From Odoribacter lunatus (GTDB lineage Bacteria; Bacteroidota; Bacteroidia; Bacteroidales; Marinifilaceae): a stretch of 64,000 bases of DNA. The position numbers and the translations under genes are program-made. The notes below the pieces were generated by a model. The model had not been told where the DNA came from and ran no database searches. It saw only the letters and a list, made by a program, of their open reading frames with translations. Positions 34,728-43,586 of the stretch are shown in pieces. Position 1 is the stretch's first letter; every line of letters starts with the position of its first letter. The DNA is taken from assembly GCF_943193135.1 (NCBI RefSeq), contig NZ_CALPCZ010000012.1:1-64000 (forward strand), written 5' to 3'.

Positions 34728-34886
34728 ATGAAACGTACATTTCAACCATCTAACAGAAAAAAAAGAAACAAACACGGTTTCAGAGAAAGAATGTCCACTG
34801 CCGGAGGTAGAGCCGTTCTTTCAAGAAGAAGAGCAAAAGGTAGAAAAAAACTGACAATATCCGACGAACACAGACACAAAGCCTAA
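34728..34886 (+). CDS. rpmH: 50S ribosomal protein L34
   Basis: The 52-residue, arginine- and lysine-rich protein begins [18 protein letters not shown] and continues with [19 protein letters not shown], the L34 signature. L34 is a structural protein of the large ribosomal subunit. The gene has its own consensus promoter and a terminator hairpin just downstream. The usual bacterial neighbours rnpA and dnaA are absent, as in other Bacteroidota. Confidence 0.97.
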   Translation: MKRTFQPSNRKKRNKHGFRERMSTAGGRAVLSRRRAKGRKKLTISDEHRHKA

Positions 34887-34908
34887 GTGTCATTGTCTAC
34901 AAGATATG

Positions 34909-34933
34909 AAGCTGCTTTCGGGCAGCTTTTTTT
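34909..34933 (+). terminator. Rho-independent terminator of rpmH
   Basis: The stem AAGCTGC/GCAGCTT with a 6-base loop is followed by seven T, 22 bases after the rpmH stop. Confidence 0.85.
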
Positions 34934-34945
34934 AAACTTACACAA

Positions 34946-35695
34946 ATGAGCAAACAAATAGGGAGTAATTGGGACAGCCTCAGTAACTTTTTCTCCAACA
35001 AGGAAGAAAAACTGAACATCCTTGAAGAAGAAATAGATTTAACTGTACAAAACGAATATTTCAATATTGTACAGGAACTAAGGCAGAACAAACAAGAATT
35101 TGAACATCTTTCCTCCCTATACATAAAAGAAATAGACAACCTATTTGACGAAGCCGTTGACATCGAAATAAAAAAAAGAATGTTGGTAGTATTAGCCAAC
35201 GTTGAAAACATTTCCGTTTACCGAACAATTGAAACATTCAGTAAACTTGATACCCCCCTAAAAAAATGGGCTGTCATCGCACTCCAGCAATCCCGCATAG
35301 TACTGCAATCCACCCTGCTGGACGACCCCGGAATTTTCATTTCCTCCGGTCTGGGAGGACAAGGCAAACTGCTAAGATTTTTTTGCGTATTCTTTTATCA
35401 AAACAAAGAAGCACTACCGGAATTTCAACAGCAAACCATCTATAATGAAACTGAAATAGCCATAAAACCATACAACGGAACTGTTGAACAAGTCCAATAT
35501 TTTGAAGAATACTGCACCATGCTTCTGCTCCTTCCATTAAACGTAGAAATGAAAAACTTATTTGAAAAAATAATTGATGAATGCAATCTCTACGGAAACT
35601 TTCTCCAAAAAAACATAATCATCACCAACATCAAAAAACTATCGGAGCAAGAAATAGCCGAAATCCTACAAACCAGGAAACAAAAATCCCGCTAA
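34946..35695 (+). CDS. Hypothetical helical protein
   Basis: No family was recognised for this 249-residue protein. It is predicted mostly helical, acidic to neutral, and has no signal peptide or membrane span. The middle contains LLDDPGIFISSGLGGQGKLLRFFCVFF, where a glycine-rich turn joins two hydrophobic segments; this does not match a P-loop. The first 80 residues are glutamate-rich and could form a coiled coil (NILEEEIDLTVQNEYFNIVQELRQ). It follows the rpmH terminator and overlaps the convergent HhH-domain gene by 4 bases. Coding status is supported by the long frame and typical codon use. Confidence 0.7.
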   Translation: MSKQIGSNWDSLSNFFSNKEEKLNILEEEIDLTVQNEYFNIVQELRQNKQEFEHLSSLYIKEIDNLFDEAVDIEIKKRMLVVLANVENISVYRTIETFSKLDTPLKKWAVIALQQSRIVLQSTLLDDPGIFISSGLGGQGKLLRFFCVFFYQNKEALPEFQQQTIYNETEIAIKPYNGTVEQVQYFEEYCTMLLLLPLNVEMKNLFEKIIDECNLYGNFLQKNIIITNIKKLSEQEIAEILQTRKQKSR

Positions 35696-37755
35696 AACCG
35701 CCAGCGAACCTGTAACGTAACATCAATCAACTTATTATCATTTACCAGCGTCACATAAGACCCCAGAGTACTGCGCTCCGGATAATAACTCAATCCGGAC
35801 TTAGCATATAACGTCAGCCGTTTCGTCACTTTCCAATTCAAATTCAGATAAGTTCGCACTCCTCGCCCATAGCATGCCGGAAAAGAATAACCATAAAGCA
35901 CATGGTGCTCATAACTATAAATTCTCGAATTATATGAATCTGTATCGAAATAAGCCACACGACACTGCATCTTCAAACTCCCGTTCCGATTACCGTAAAT
36001 AAAATCCTGATAAATCAAATAACCATGCTCCCGTTTACCTGCTCTTAAATAATGCAACCAATTCAACCGAGTTCGCAACGCAAAACGCTCATCACATTTA
36101 TATCCCAACTGATACCTCAATTCCAACCTCTTCCGCCACGTTGTCGTCACCCGTATCCCCTTCCAATCCTCCGGCCTCTCCTCATACTTCATCCGGATAG
36201 AATGCTCACACCGCCGTCGTTCATACGTCACAGACGCCAACACCTCATCCCCCGATGCTGGAACAGAAGAATCATAACGGGCACTGAAAAAACGGAAATG
36301 ATCATAATAAACACTCATCTTCACCCTCTTCGCCAAATTCAAATCCATCCCCACATAAACCCCCTCCTCATTGGAAGTCCCCGAATACTCCCCGAAACCT
36401 GAAGCATACCGGGACACATATCCTTTAGCATACCTCCGGTACAAAACACTTAATGCCATACGGCTACTCCCGCTAAAACGCAAACCATTCACCGTTGCCA
36501 GCTCACCTCTTTCACACAAAGCCGTTTCCCCAAACAAATACACACTCCGAAATCCGGTCTTATAATCAACCCCCACCACACCCCTCCTTTGTCCATCATC
36601 ATTATACCTTTGATACACCTTTTCCCCCACTTGCAAACCAGGACTAAAATCATAATACAACGCATGAATACCCGCCTTAAAAAAACTCGTATTCACCCCA
36701 ACCGCCACTCCGGTTGTAAATTCCTTCAATGTATGCTTCTTGGCACATTCATTCTCACTCCGGTGATAGCCGGACTCATACAATGAAGCCGTCACCTCCT
36801 CCTCATCCAACAAACTATCCGCCTCTACAACATTTCCATCCGTCCTTTTATAAGAAACAAAGAACTCTGTCGTCACAGAAGAAAGCGGCTGTAATGTCAA
36901 GGCCACTCCTCTCAAATAATTATTCTCATCCGTAGAAGAATAAGGCAAAACACCTCGCGCAGACTTCTCATTACCCAAGACAACCGACGACTTTCCAGAC
37001 GCGAAGCCTCCCCAAGCCACCAAACCTTGTCCCCACTGCACCTTATAATCCCCCACAACCAACCTCTTCATCCAACGTCCTGCCGAAACAGAAGCATACA
37101 TTGAGCAAAAATCAAACCCCATCTTCTGATTTCTTGTAAAATACGCCTCCCCCGGATCATTCTCCAACGTCATACCAAACTGAAAATGAGAACCTACCTC
37201 CGCCCTATATTTCACCAAACTTCCTAAAGGGGCACCCTGAAAACGGCTTCTCATCTTTCTCAAATACAACGTCTCCGTCTTAAAATCCTTGGGAGAATAA
37301 TACCGATACCCCTCCTGCCGGGGGAACGTCATCCTACCGCGATCTATCACCTCCTGTCTAACCCCCGAACGGTTCCTTTTCACCTGTTGGGGCACCTCTT
37401 CACCCTCTGTACACACAAACAAACGAATACTTGCCAAATCCTTCTTACTTATACTCGGAACCAGCAACAACTCATCCAAAGAAAGGAAACCTCCCGACTT
37501 CCGGCGAAAAGCAAGAATATTATCAATCTGACTATCTGAAAGAAAAAACAACAGCTTCAACGAATCAAAATCCGCCGTATTCAAATTCAAAGGAAACTCC
37601 CGCAACCTCTGCAAAACACTTAAAACATCCTCATATTGCCCATCGGACGGCTCCACATCATGAACCTCCAAAAGCTTCTCCACGGCATCATACTCCTGCG
37701 CCACTGTAAAAGATACCGTAAACAAAAACACACCAACAAAGAAAAAAACTCTCAT
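35692..37755 (-). CDS. Helix-hairpin-helix domain outer-membrane-type protein
   Basis: The ATG at 37755 gives a clean signal peptide (MRVFFFVGVFLFTVSFTVAQ). Residues about 45-125 hold ComEA-like helix-hairpin-helix units: PLNLNTADFDSLKLLFFLSD, IDNILAFRRKSGGFLSLDEL and VPSISKKDLASIRLF. From about residue 150 to the end the sequence alternates polar and aromatic residues (for example VKYRAEVGSHFQFGMTLEND) and closes with VTLQVRWRF, an ending typical of outer-membrane barrels. Such HhH-plus-barrel proteins are common in Bacteroidales. DNA binding or uptake is a possibility suggested by the HhH part, but is unproven. Confidence 0.75.
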   Translation of the reverse strand: MRVFFFVGVFLFTVSFTVAQEYDAVEKLLEVHDVEPSDGQYEDVLSVLQRLREFPLNLNTADFDSLKLLFFLSDSQIDNILAFRRKSGGFLSLDELLLVPSISKKDLASIRLFVCTEGEEVPQQVKRNRSGVRQEVIDRGRMTFPRQEGYRYYSPKDFKTETLYLRKMRSRFQGAPLGSLVKYRAEVGSHFQFGMTLENDPGEAYFTRNQKMGFDFCSMYASVSAGRWMKRLVVGDYKVQWGQGLVAWGGFASGKSSVVLGNEKSARGVLPYSSTDENNYLRGVALTLQPLSSVTTEFFVSYKRTDGNVVEADSLLDEEEVTASLYESGYHRSENECAKKHTLKEFTTGVAVGVNTSFFKAGIHALYYDFSPGLQVGEKVYQRYNDDGQRRGVVGVDYKTGFRSVYLFGETALCERGELATVNGLRFSGSSRMALSVLYRRYAKGYVSRYASGFGEYSGTSNEEGVYVGMDLNLAKRVKMSVYYDHFRFFSARYDSSVPASGDEVLASVTYERRRCEHSIRMKYEERPEDWKGIRVTTTWRKRLELRYQLGYKCDERFALRTRLNWLHYLRAGKREHGYLIYQDFIYGNRNGSLKMQCRVAYFDTDSYNSRIYSYEHHVLYGYSFPACYGRGVRTYLNLNWKVTKRLTLYAKSGLSYYPERSTLGSYVTLVNDNKLIDVTLQVRWRF

Positions 37756-37849
37756 AACTCGGGGAAAAATGCACACATAATAAGCTCGTATCTCAAATTT
37801 ACAAAAATTTAAGACACGAGCGTTAATAAATTCCCCGATTTCTTCTACC

Positions 37850-38356
37850 TCAATTCGTCTTATACTCGTACTTCACCTGTGCCAACTCCTCATTCGCTTT
37901 CACAATCTTCGCCTTCAAATTCTCCTTAAACACGCCCACTTTCGTTTTCAACTCCCCATCTCCGACTGCCAGCATTTGAACAGCCAAAATACCCGCATTC
38001 ATCGCCCCGTTAATAGCCACCGTCGCCACCGGAATACCCGGAGGCATCTGCACCATCGCCAACAAAGCATCCATCCCGTCCAAAGAAGACTTAATCGGCA
38101 CCCCGATAACAGGCACTGGTGTCATCGCCGCAATCACCCCCGGCAAATGGGCAGCCATCCCCGCCCCCGCAATAATCACCTCAATTCCCCGCTCCTGTGC
38201 TCCTCTTGCAAACACCTCCACCTCTGCCGGCGTCCGATGTGCAGACAAAGCATTCATTTCAAATGGGATACAAAAATCATTAAGTACCTGAGCCGCCTTC
38301 TCCATCACCGGCAAATCCGAAGTACTCCCCATAATTATACTTACTTTCGGTGTCAT
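37850..38356 (-). CDS. purE: 5-(carboxyamino)imidazole ribonucleotide mutase
   Basis: PurE converts N5-CAIR to CAIR in purine synthesis. The 168-residue protein opens with the class I signature VSIIMGSTSDLPVMEKA and contains SAHRTP near residue 45, with the catalytic histidine, and IAGAGMAAHLPGVIAAMT. The ATG at 38356 (MTPKVSIIMGS) is chosen over an in-frame extension to 38413, because that part has no family similarity. It is divergent from hpt, with about 70 bases between the two starts, placing two purine genes back to back. Confidence 0.96.
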   Translation of the reverse strand: MTPKVSIIMGSTSDLPVMEKAAQVLNDFCIPFEMNALSAHRTPAEVEVFARGAQERGIEVIIAGAGMAAHLPGVIAAMTPVPVIGVPIKSSLDGMDALLAMVQMPPGIPVATVAINGAMNAGILAVQMLAVGDGELKTKVGVFKENLKAKIVKANEELAQVKYEYKTN

Positions 38357-38427
38357 TTTATCATATATTAAATTCAAAATTGTACTTTTGTACAAAGTAA
38401 ATAAAAAAAACAAAAGAGCAGCTTCTC

Positions 38428-38982
38428 ATGAAAAAAATTAAATTGCACGACAAAGAATTCAAACTACTCGTTGAATCCGCAGCAATAGACCTGGCCATCA
38501 CAGGGCTAGCCCAAAGGCTAAACAGCGACCTGAAAGACGAACAGCCGCTATTCCTCAGCGTATTAAACGGCTCATTCATGTTTACCTCCGACCTGCTCAA
38601 ACAAATCAACATACCCGGAACAGAAGTAAGCTTTATCAAAATCGCATCCTACTCCGGCACTTGTTCCTCCGGTACCGTCAGAGAACTAATCGGATTTAAC
38701 AAAAACATAGAAGGACGCACCATTGTCATTTTGGAAGACATGATAGACTCCGGACGATCCATGGCTTACCTTCTGGACTTACTGCAAGCCCGCAAGCCGA
38801 AAAAAATCTATGTCACCGCCATGTTCTACAAACCGCAGGCGCTGAAATGCAAAATACCCGTAGACTACTACGCCCTATCTTTAAAAAACGACTTTGTTGT
38901 CGGACGCGGACTTGATTACGACGACCTCGGACGTAACCTGCCAGACCTGTATATTCTCGACAACGGAGAAGAAAAAGCGTAA
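38428..38982 (+). CDS. hpt: Hypoxanthine phosphoribosyltransferase
   Basis: It salvages hypoxanthine (and usually guanine) with PRPP to make IMP or GMP. The PRPP motif TIVILEDMIDSGRSMAYLL lies near residue 100, and the N-terminal SVLNGSFMFTSDLL gives the pyrophosphate-binding loop. The C-terminal VDYYALSLKNDFVVGRGLDYDDLGRNLP is the purine-binding and flexible-loop region typical of type I enzymes. The length of 184 residues is standard. obgE follows 27 bases downstream. The adk gene that lies between hpt and obgE in some Bacteroides is absent here. Confidence 0.95.
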   Translation: MKKIKLHDKEFKLLVESAAIDLAITGLAQRLNSDLKDEQPLFLSVLNGSFMFTSDLLKQINIPGTEVSFIKIASYSGTCSSGTVRELIGFNKNIEGRTIVILEDMIDSGRSMAYLLDLLQARKPKKIYVTAMFYKPQALKCKIPVDYYALSLKNDFVVGRGLDYDDLGRNLPDLYILDNGEEKA

Positions 38983-39009
38983 ATAAACCATCACCCAATA
39001 CAACCATTC

Positions 39010-40002
39010 ATGGCTTCTACAAACTTCGTCGATTACGTCAAAATCATCTGCCGAAGCGGTGCTGGCGGCAAAGGTTCCGCACACCTTCACCGTGACAAAC
39101 TAACCGCCAAAGGAGGACCTGACGGAGGTGACGGAGGACGGGGAGGCCATATCATACTCAAAGGCAACCGGAACTACTGGACACTCATTCACCTGAAATA
39201 CCAGCGCCATATATTCGCCGGAGACGGGGCCAGCGGCAGTGAATCAAGATGTACCGGAGAAGACGGAGAAGACAAAATTATCGATGTCCCGTTAGGAACC
39301 GTCGCACGGGATGCCGACACAGGTGAAATCATCTGTGAAATCACCCAACACGAAGAAACCCGCATTATCGTAAAAGGCGGACGGGGAGGATTAGGCAACT
39401 GGCACTTTCGCTCCGCCACCAACCAAACCCCACGCTACGCACAACCGGGAGAACCTCGGATAGAAAAAAATGTCATCCTCGAACTAAAAGTATTGGCAGA
39501 TGTCGGCTTAGTCGGCTTCCCCAACGCCGGAAAATCCACCCTGCTATCCGTTGTATCCGCTGCAAAACCTGAAATTGCCAACTACCCATTCACCACACTT
39601 GTACCCAACCTCGGCATCGTTGCTTACCGCGACAGCAAATCATTCGTCATGGCCGACATACCCGGCATCATTGAAGGGGCACATCAAGGGAAAGGCCTGG
39701 GAATCCGATTCCTTCGCCACATCGAACGCAATTCCATACTCCTGTTCATGGTACCCGTAGACAGTCAGGACATACATGCCGACTACAAAATACTACTGAA
39801 CGAACTCAAAGAATACAATCCGGAACTACTGGATAAAAAAAGAATACTAGCCATAACCAAATGCGACTATGCAGACAGTGAACTCATCTCGGAAATGGAA
39901 AAAGATCTTCCGGACATCCCGTACGTCTTCATCTCCTCCGTCGCCGGAACAGGCATTACCGAACTCAAAGACATTCTTTGGAAAGCACTAAACGAAAAAT
40001 AA
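39010..40002 (+). CDS. obgE: GTPase Obg/CgtA
   Basis: Obg is an essential GTPase in large-subunit ribosome assembly and stress control. The N-terminal Obg fold (about 1-158) shows the glycine-rich helices ([46 protein letters not shown]). The G domain follows with G1 [12 protein letters not shown]3 [16 protein letters not shown] and G4 TKCD. No Obg C-terminal acidic extension is present at 330 residues, which is normal for Bacteroidota. It is likely co-transcribed with hpt. Confidence 0.97.
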   Translation: MASTNFVDYVKIICRSGAGGKGSAHLHRDKLTAKGGPDGGDGGRGGHIILKGNRNYWTLIHLKYQRHIFAGDGASGSESRCTGEDGEDKIIDVPLGTVARDADTGEIICEITQHEETRIIVKGGRGGLGNWHFRSATNQTPRYAQPGEPRIEKNVILELKVLADVGLVGFPNAGKSTLLSVVSAAKPEIANYPFTTLVPNLGIVAYRDSKSFVMADIPGIIEGAHQGKGLGIRFLRHIERNSILLFMVPVDSQDIHADYKILLNELKEYNPELLDKKRILAITKCDYADSELISEMEKDLPDIPYVFISSVAGTGITELKDILWKALNEK

Positions 40003-40011
40003 AAAATCCCC

Positions 40012-40641
40012 CTAAGCAAAAGGAAGATAAACCGAATCGGAAACCCGGCGTCCATCCTTACTCACAGCAAAAACATAAACTGCCAACGCCTCTAAACTCC
40101 AATACTCATCCAGCGTAACACTTGTCGCACCCCCTTCCTGTCGTTCACATAACTCCACACAACGACAAAAACCATTCACCGTATCAAACACCACTCCCAT
40201 AATCCGGTCATCCGGCAAAGCATCCTTGTCCGGCTCCATCTCCTCACACTCAAACGTCAATCCATGATCCCCCTCATCCAGCATCGCCACGGCTACAGGC
40301 ACCCGAAGATTTCCCTCCGAACAAACCAACCGCTCATAATTCACAGAAATACTACCATCCTCCTCCACCCGACAAATATCCTTATTCTTCTGCACAAAAA
40401 CATTCACATCAAACACCCCTTGCTTCCGTTGCACAAATCCCATTGTAATCACCTCCTTCAACAACATTGCTAACCTGGACAACACCCCGAACTTCACCTG
40501 CTGCCTCTCCTGCAAAGCAGTCTGCTTCTTCCGTCGTACCCCTTTGCGTCTGACCACATTCTTTCCACACCGCATATAATATACCGTCCCACCCACTGCA
40601 TTCGTAAACGCTCCCACCAAATCAGGATATATTTTTCCCAT
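40012..40641 (-). CDS. DUF6266 family protein (copy 1)
   Basis: The 209-residue protein has the DUF6266 layout: an N-terminal block GAFTNAVGGTVYYMRCGKNVVRR, followed by a basic stretch, a helical middle, and a C-terminal beta-rich block with DDRIMGVVFDTVNGFCRCVE and FAVSKDGRRVSDSVYLPFA. No signal peptide or membrane span is seen. The family occurs in Bacteroidota and has no assigned function. It is back to back with a second DUF6266 gene at 40904. TAACTTTG on the minus strand (40676-40669) could be its -7 promoter box. Confidence 0.75.
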   Translation of the reverse strand: MGKIYPDLVGAFTNAVGGTVYYMRCGKNVVRRKGVRRKKQTALQERQQVKFGVLSRLAMLLKEVITMGFVQRKQGVFDVNVFVQKNKDICRVEEDGSISVNYERLVCSEGNLRVPVAVAMLDEGDHGLTFECEEMEPDKDALPDDRIMGVVFDTVNGFCRCVELCERQEGGATSVTLDEYWSLEALAVYVFAVSKDGRRVSDSVYLPFA

Positions 40642-40668
40642 AACTATTTATATATAGTGAACTTTATA

Positions 40669-40676
40669 CAAAGTTA
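40669..40676 (-). promoter_or_regulatory. Possible -7 element of DUF6266 copy 1
   Basis: TAACTTTG on the minus strand fits TAnnTTTG and lies 28 bases upstream of the start at 40641. No matching -33 TTTG is found at the usual distance. Confidence 0.4.
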
Positions 40677-40769
40677 TTATTTTTTATTTAAAATTCTTAT
40701 ATCAGCCGTTATTTCATCCTATATTTTTCCGGATTTTATACGTATTATCTTCGTATTTTTTAGGTATCA

Positions 40770-40828
40770 TTCTCTAATCACTCTCTATTTACTCTCTAAT
40801 CATTCTCTATTAAAATAGAGAATGATTA
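40770..40828. repeat. Four tandem 11-bp repeats ending in a 15-bp palindrome arm pair
   Basis: Four 11-mers of the form (T/C)TCTCTA(A/T)T(C/T/A)A run head to tail at 40770, 40781, 40792 and 40803. The last part forms a perfect inverted repeat: TAATCATTCTCTATT (40797-40811), AA, then AATAGAGAATGATTA (40814-40828). The structure sits in the 262-base space between the two divergent DUF6266 genes, 76 bases before the rightward start. A binding site for a regulator is the likeliest role. Confidence 0.8.
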
Positions 40829-40903
40829 AAGGATATATTAAGTATTTTAAAAAATTATCCTAAATTTAACCCGGAAATAATCCGAATATAATACAAAAAA
40901 GAT

Positions 40904-41557
40904 ATGAAGATTAAAGAGGCCGGAACAGGATTAATCAGCGGAAAAATCGGGAATCTGATTTACTATGTCATGAATGGCAAACAATATGTCCGACGGACAG
41001 CTATCCCTGGCAAGAAAAGGAAAGCAGAGGTCGAAGGAAGAAATCCCAAACACCAGGGACTTATGAAACGTTTTTCCGGTGTACAGTCATTTTATGCTTT
41101 TTTTAAGAAGTATGTGTCCGAAGAGATTTGGCAGATTGCGGGAGTGGCGGAACAGTATCGGCCGAATAATCTTTTTAACAAAACAAATTGCAGGTGTTTC
41201 GATGAACAAGGTAATTTAGTGGATTTTGCAACATTTTATTTTTCACGCGGAGAGTTGCCACTGCCCCGAAATATCAAAATCGAAAAAGAGGATAACCAAT
41301 ATCAGGTAAGCTGGGAGGAAGAACGGGAAGGCGGACTGCCCTCTCCGGATGACCGGTTATGTGTAGGAATAATCTATGACAACCGCCCTGGAGCTCCTTG
41401 CCTAGTGGAAAAAGTAAGCGGGAAACGAGGAGATTTAAAAGGAAAATTCGCGTTAAAAAAGCCATATTCCGGCACAATCCACGCATATTGTTTTTGGGTC
41501 AAAAAAGACGGTAGCGCCTATTCCAATAGTTTTTATGTAAGATTGGAAGGAACTTAA
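40904..41557 (+). CDS. DUF6266 family protein (copy 2)
   Basis: The 217-residue protein shares the architecture of the divergent neighbour: GLISGKIGNLIYYVMNGKQYVRR at the N-terminus, a basic linker (PGKKRKAEVEGRNPKHQGL), a helical middle, and the C-terminal PDDRLCVGIIYDNRPGAPCLVEK plus FWVKKDGSAYSNSFYVRLEG. The two are clearly homologous but strongly diverged. The pair at back-to-back positions suggests an old duplication or inversion. Function is unknown. A stem-loop spans the stop codon and separates it from the convergent DUF4097-like gene. Confidence 0.75.
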   Translation: MKIKEAGTGLISGKIGNLIYYVMNGKQYVRRTAIPGKKRKAEVEGRNPKHQGLMKRFSGVQSFYAFFKKYVSEEIWQIAGVAEQYRPNNLFNKTNCRCFDEQGNLVDFATFYFSRGELPLPRNIKIEKEDNQYQVSWEEEREGGLPSPDDRLCVGIIYDNRPGAPCLVEKVSGKRGDLKGKFALKKPYSGTIHAYCFWVKKDGSAYSNSFYVRLEGT

Positions 41558-41573
41558 ACAATCCAATCTTACA
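41536..41573. terminator. Hairpin across the end of DUF6266 copy 2
   Basis: A 12-bp perfect inverted repeat TGTAAGATTGGA/TCCAATCTTACA flanks the stop codon (41555-41557). There is no T-run, so it may be a bidirectional block between convergent genes rather than a standard terminator. Confidence 0.55.
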
Positions 41574-41585
41574 TCACGATATTCC

Positions 41586-42626
41586 TCATTGGATATACAT
41601 GTTTCCGAAACGAAGGTTGAGTATGACTTTCCCGTTGTATTTTTTATCTCCGATAAAGCCTGTTTCAAGGATTACATTTTTCTCGGAAGTCGGGCGCTGT
41701 GTTAGTTTAAAACTCTTCGGTATGTCTGTTTTGACGGCTTTGTTGTGTTTAAATTCAAATTGATAGCCTGCCCCTTCCATGAAGGATAAACCGACTTTGG
41801 AATAGGTGCCGGTAATTTCAACGGTTGAGAAGTTAAAATGAATGTTCCGTACGTTGATTTCTCCCATTCGCATGTCCATTTTAAGGCTGTTACCTATATC
41901 CTGTACTTCATATTTGGTGGAGGAAGAGGTTCCGGTCATGTCTTCTATCTCTCCGAATTTCATACCACCGCCTTCGGTTGTGAGATTGAGTTTTTCGATG
42001 GTTTCAAAACGACCTTCGCAATCTTTTAATACCAATTGGGCCGTGTTGGCTTTTTCTATTCGGACAGTACAGGTTTTAAATTCCCCGTTTAATTGCTCCG
42101 CCCGAAGTATTTTACAATCTCCTCCGGTCTGCTTTACCGATAGTTCTCCTTCTGTCAATTCTCCTACCCGCAAGTTACAGGACTTTAAATCCAGATTTAA
42201 ATCCCCGGCATAGTTGTCTACAAAAACGTTGCCATCAGTGTTTACCAACCTCAGTTTAATGCCTTTCGGCAGGCTTACCTTGTAGGTGATATTCAATTCT
42301 ACCCCTGCAAGCAATTGATCGAAGGTCATACTTTTATCAAATGCCGTTGTAAGGCTTAGATATTTATCCTGTATTTCCTCTTCTATCCGGATGTAATCAC
42401 TTAATTCATCCGCTTTTTTCTGCGTTTTGGCAACAACGGATACAATTGCCTCCACATGTATAGTGTCTCCCGCCGTCTGGCTGACCTCTACGCCTCCGTT
42501 TCTATTGGATAATACAACTTCTTCTATGTCTCCTTTGAGAAGAATTTTGGAATACTCTTTTTTACGGATTTCCGCATGTGTCTGCATGCAAACAATAATT
42601 CCCAATACTAATAACAGATTTTTCAT
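41586..42626 (-). CDS. Secreted DUF4097-like beta-repeat protein
   Basis: The 346-residue protein has an N-terminal signal peptide (MKNLLLVLGIIVCMQTHA) and then a succession of short beta-strand repeats (LKGDIEEVVLSNRNGGVEVSQ, LRLVNTDGNVFVDNYAGDLNLDL, LNGEFKTCTVRIEKANTAQL) like the DUF4097/DUF2807 adhesin-type right-handed helices of Bacteroidota. It should be periplasmic or surface-bound. No catalytic residues are recognised. It starts 7 bases after the DUF4924 gene, so it is the last gene of the leftward rplY-pth-S4-DUF4924 run. Confidence 0.65.
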   Translation of the reverse strand: MKNLLLVLGIIVCMQTHAEIRKKEYSKILLKGDIEEVVLSNRNGGVEVSQTAGDTIHVEAIVSVVAKTQKKADELSDYIRIEEEIQDKYLSLTTAFDKSMTFDQLLAGVELNITYKVSLPKGIKLRLVNTDGNVFVDNYAGDLNLDLKSCNLRVGELTEGELSVKQTGGDCKILRAEQLNGEFKTCTVRIEKANTAQLVLKDCEGRFETIEKLNLTTEGGGMKFGEIEDMTGTSSSTKYEVQDIGNSLKMDMRMGEINVRNIHFNFSTVEITGTYSKVGLSFMEGAGYQFEFKHNKAVKTDIPKSFKLTQRPTSEKNVILETGFIGDKKYNGKVILNLRFGNMYIQ

Positions 42627-42632
42627 GGTTAT

Positions 42633-43169
42633 TTATTTTTTCGTTTCTTCTTCATGATAATAAGCAGCCAGGTAACCTATCATTTTACTAAATGATTCCA
42701 TTGCCTGCACGGTTTGAGGGTGAATTTCCTTTTTCTGCAACCGCAACATTAATTGTCCGTAGAGAGCGTTTAATGCCAATTCTACATCGGAAATATCATT
42801 TCCTTGCCCTGATTTTGCACGAAGGTCAGTCAGATTCCCGACTGCCATGGTGACAATCTGCCGATAACGCATATCGTTTGCTTTGTGCAGTAAGAAATAG
42901 TGCAATTCTTCCAATTCTTCCACATTGTTTTTTATAACCTGCAAATGCCCTTTTTGCTCCACCCGCTCTTTCTTCATCATTTCTATCAGGTTATCGTACC
43001 AGTCGTACATTTCCCGAGCTGTTGCCTCATCGACCTGAAATTTATCGATAACGGCCTCTTTTACTTTTTGCATATCGAGGTTCAATGCCCGCAAAATATC
43101 TTCCAATTGCCACATGTACAAAATGTATTCGGCAAGGTTGTTTTGTTTTTTCTCTCTGGCTATTAACAC
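42633..43169 (-). CDS. DUF4924 family protein
   Basis: This 178-residue, all-helical cytoplasmic protein matches the DUF4924 pattern: LIAREKKQNNLAEYILYMWQLEDILRA at the start, and DISDVELALNALYGQLMLRLQKKEI near the end. The family is found in Bacteroidota, and no function is assigned. It sits between the S4-domain gene and the DUF4097-like gene on the same strand, downstream of the rplY-pth translation genes, which hints at a shared transcript but not at a role in translation. Confidence 0.75.
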   Translation of the reverse strand: MLIAREKKQNNLAEYILYMWQLEDILRALNLDMQKVKEAVIDKFQVDEATAREMYDWYDNLIEMMKKERVEQKGHLQVIKNNVEELEELHYFLLHKANDMRYRQIVTMAVGNLTDLRAKSGQGNDISDVELALNALYGQLMLRLQKKEIHPQTVQAMESFSKMIGYLAAYYHEEETKK

Positions 43170-43199
43170 GTCCTTTTTTGTTTAGTCATGTTCTGTAAT

Positions 43200-43580
43200 T
43201 TAACACTCTTCTTCTTTCCACTTATCGAGCATTCGCCGATCTCGCTTGGTCGGTCTCCCGCTTCCCCTTTCCCGGTATTCAAATCCGTAGGCTTTTACTG
43301 CATTCAATAAAGCTAATTGTTCAGGAGGAGTAATATCTTCAACAAAACCGACCGCCAATTGCGCCGACATTCTTTTATCGGTGATTTGCTTGACCAAATA
43401 GTGCCGTTCTATCGGTGCCATTCTGACTCTCACTTTTTCTCCCAAGCGAATTTCCCTCGACGGTTTGACTTTCACATCCCCAATAATAACATGTCCTTTG
43501 TTACATTCTTCCGCAGCCAAAGAGCGGGTTTTAAATATGCGTACCGCCCACAACCATTTGTCTATTCTCACTTTCTCCAT
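43200..43580 (-). CDS. S4-domain RNA-binding protein (Hsp15/RqcP type)
   Basis: The S4 fold is at the N-terminus: RIDKWLWAVRIFKTRSLAAEECNKGHVIIGDVKVKPSREI. The 126-residue size, the WLWA motif and the basic C-terminus (RERGSGRPTKRDRRMLDKW) match Hsp15/HslR and the related RqcP, which bind stalled 50S-nascent chain complexes. A role in ribosome rescue is therefore likely. It lies just 6 bases after pth, whose product also rescues peptidyl-tRNA, so the neighbours fit one theme. Confidence 0.85.
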   Translation of the reverse strand: MEKVRIDKWLWAVRIFKTRSLAAEECNKGHVIIGDVKVKPSREIRLGEKVRVRMAPIERHYLVKQITDKRMSAQLAVGFVEDITPPEQLALLNAVKAYGFEYRERGSGRPTKRDRRMLDKWKEEEC

Positions 43581-43586
43581 TTCCTT

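Noticed and set aside
40797-40828. Rho-independent terminator at the 15-bp palindrome
   Set aside because: It lies upstream of both divergent genes, is A+T-rich, and has no following T-run; a protein-binding site is more likely.
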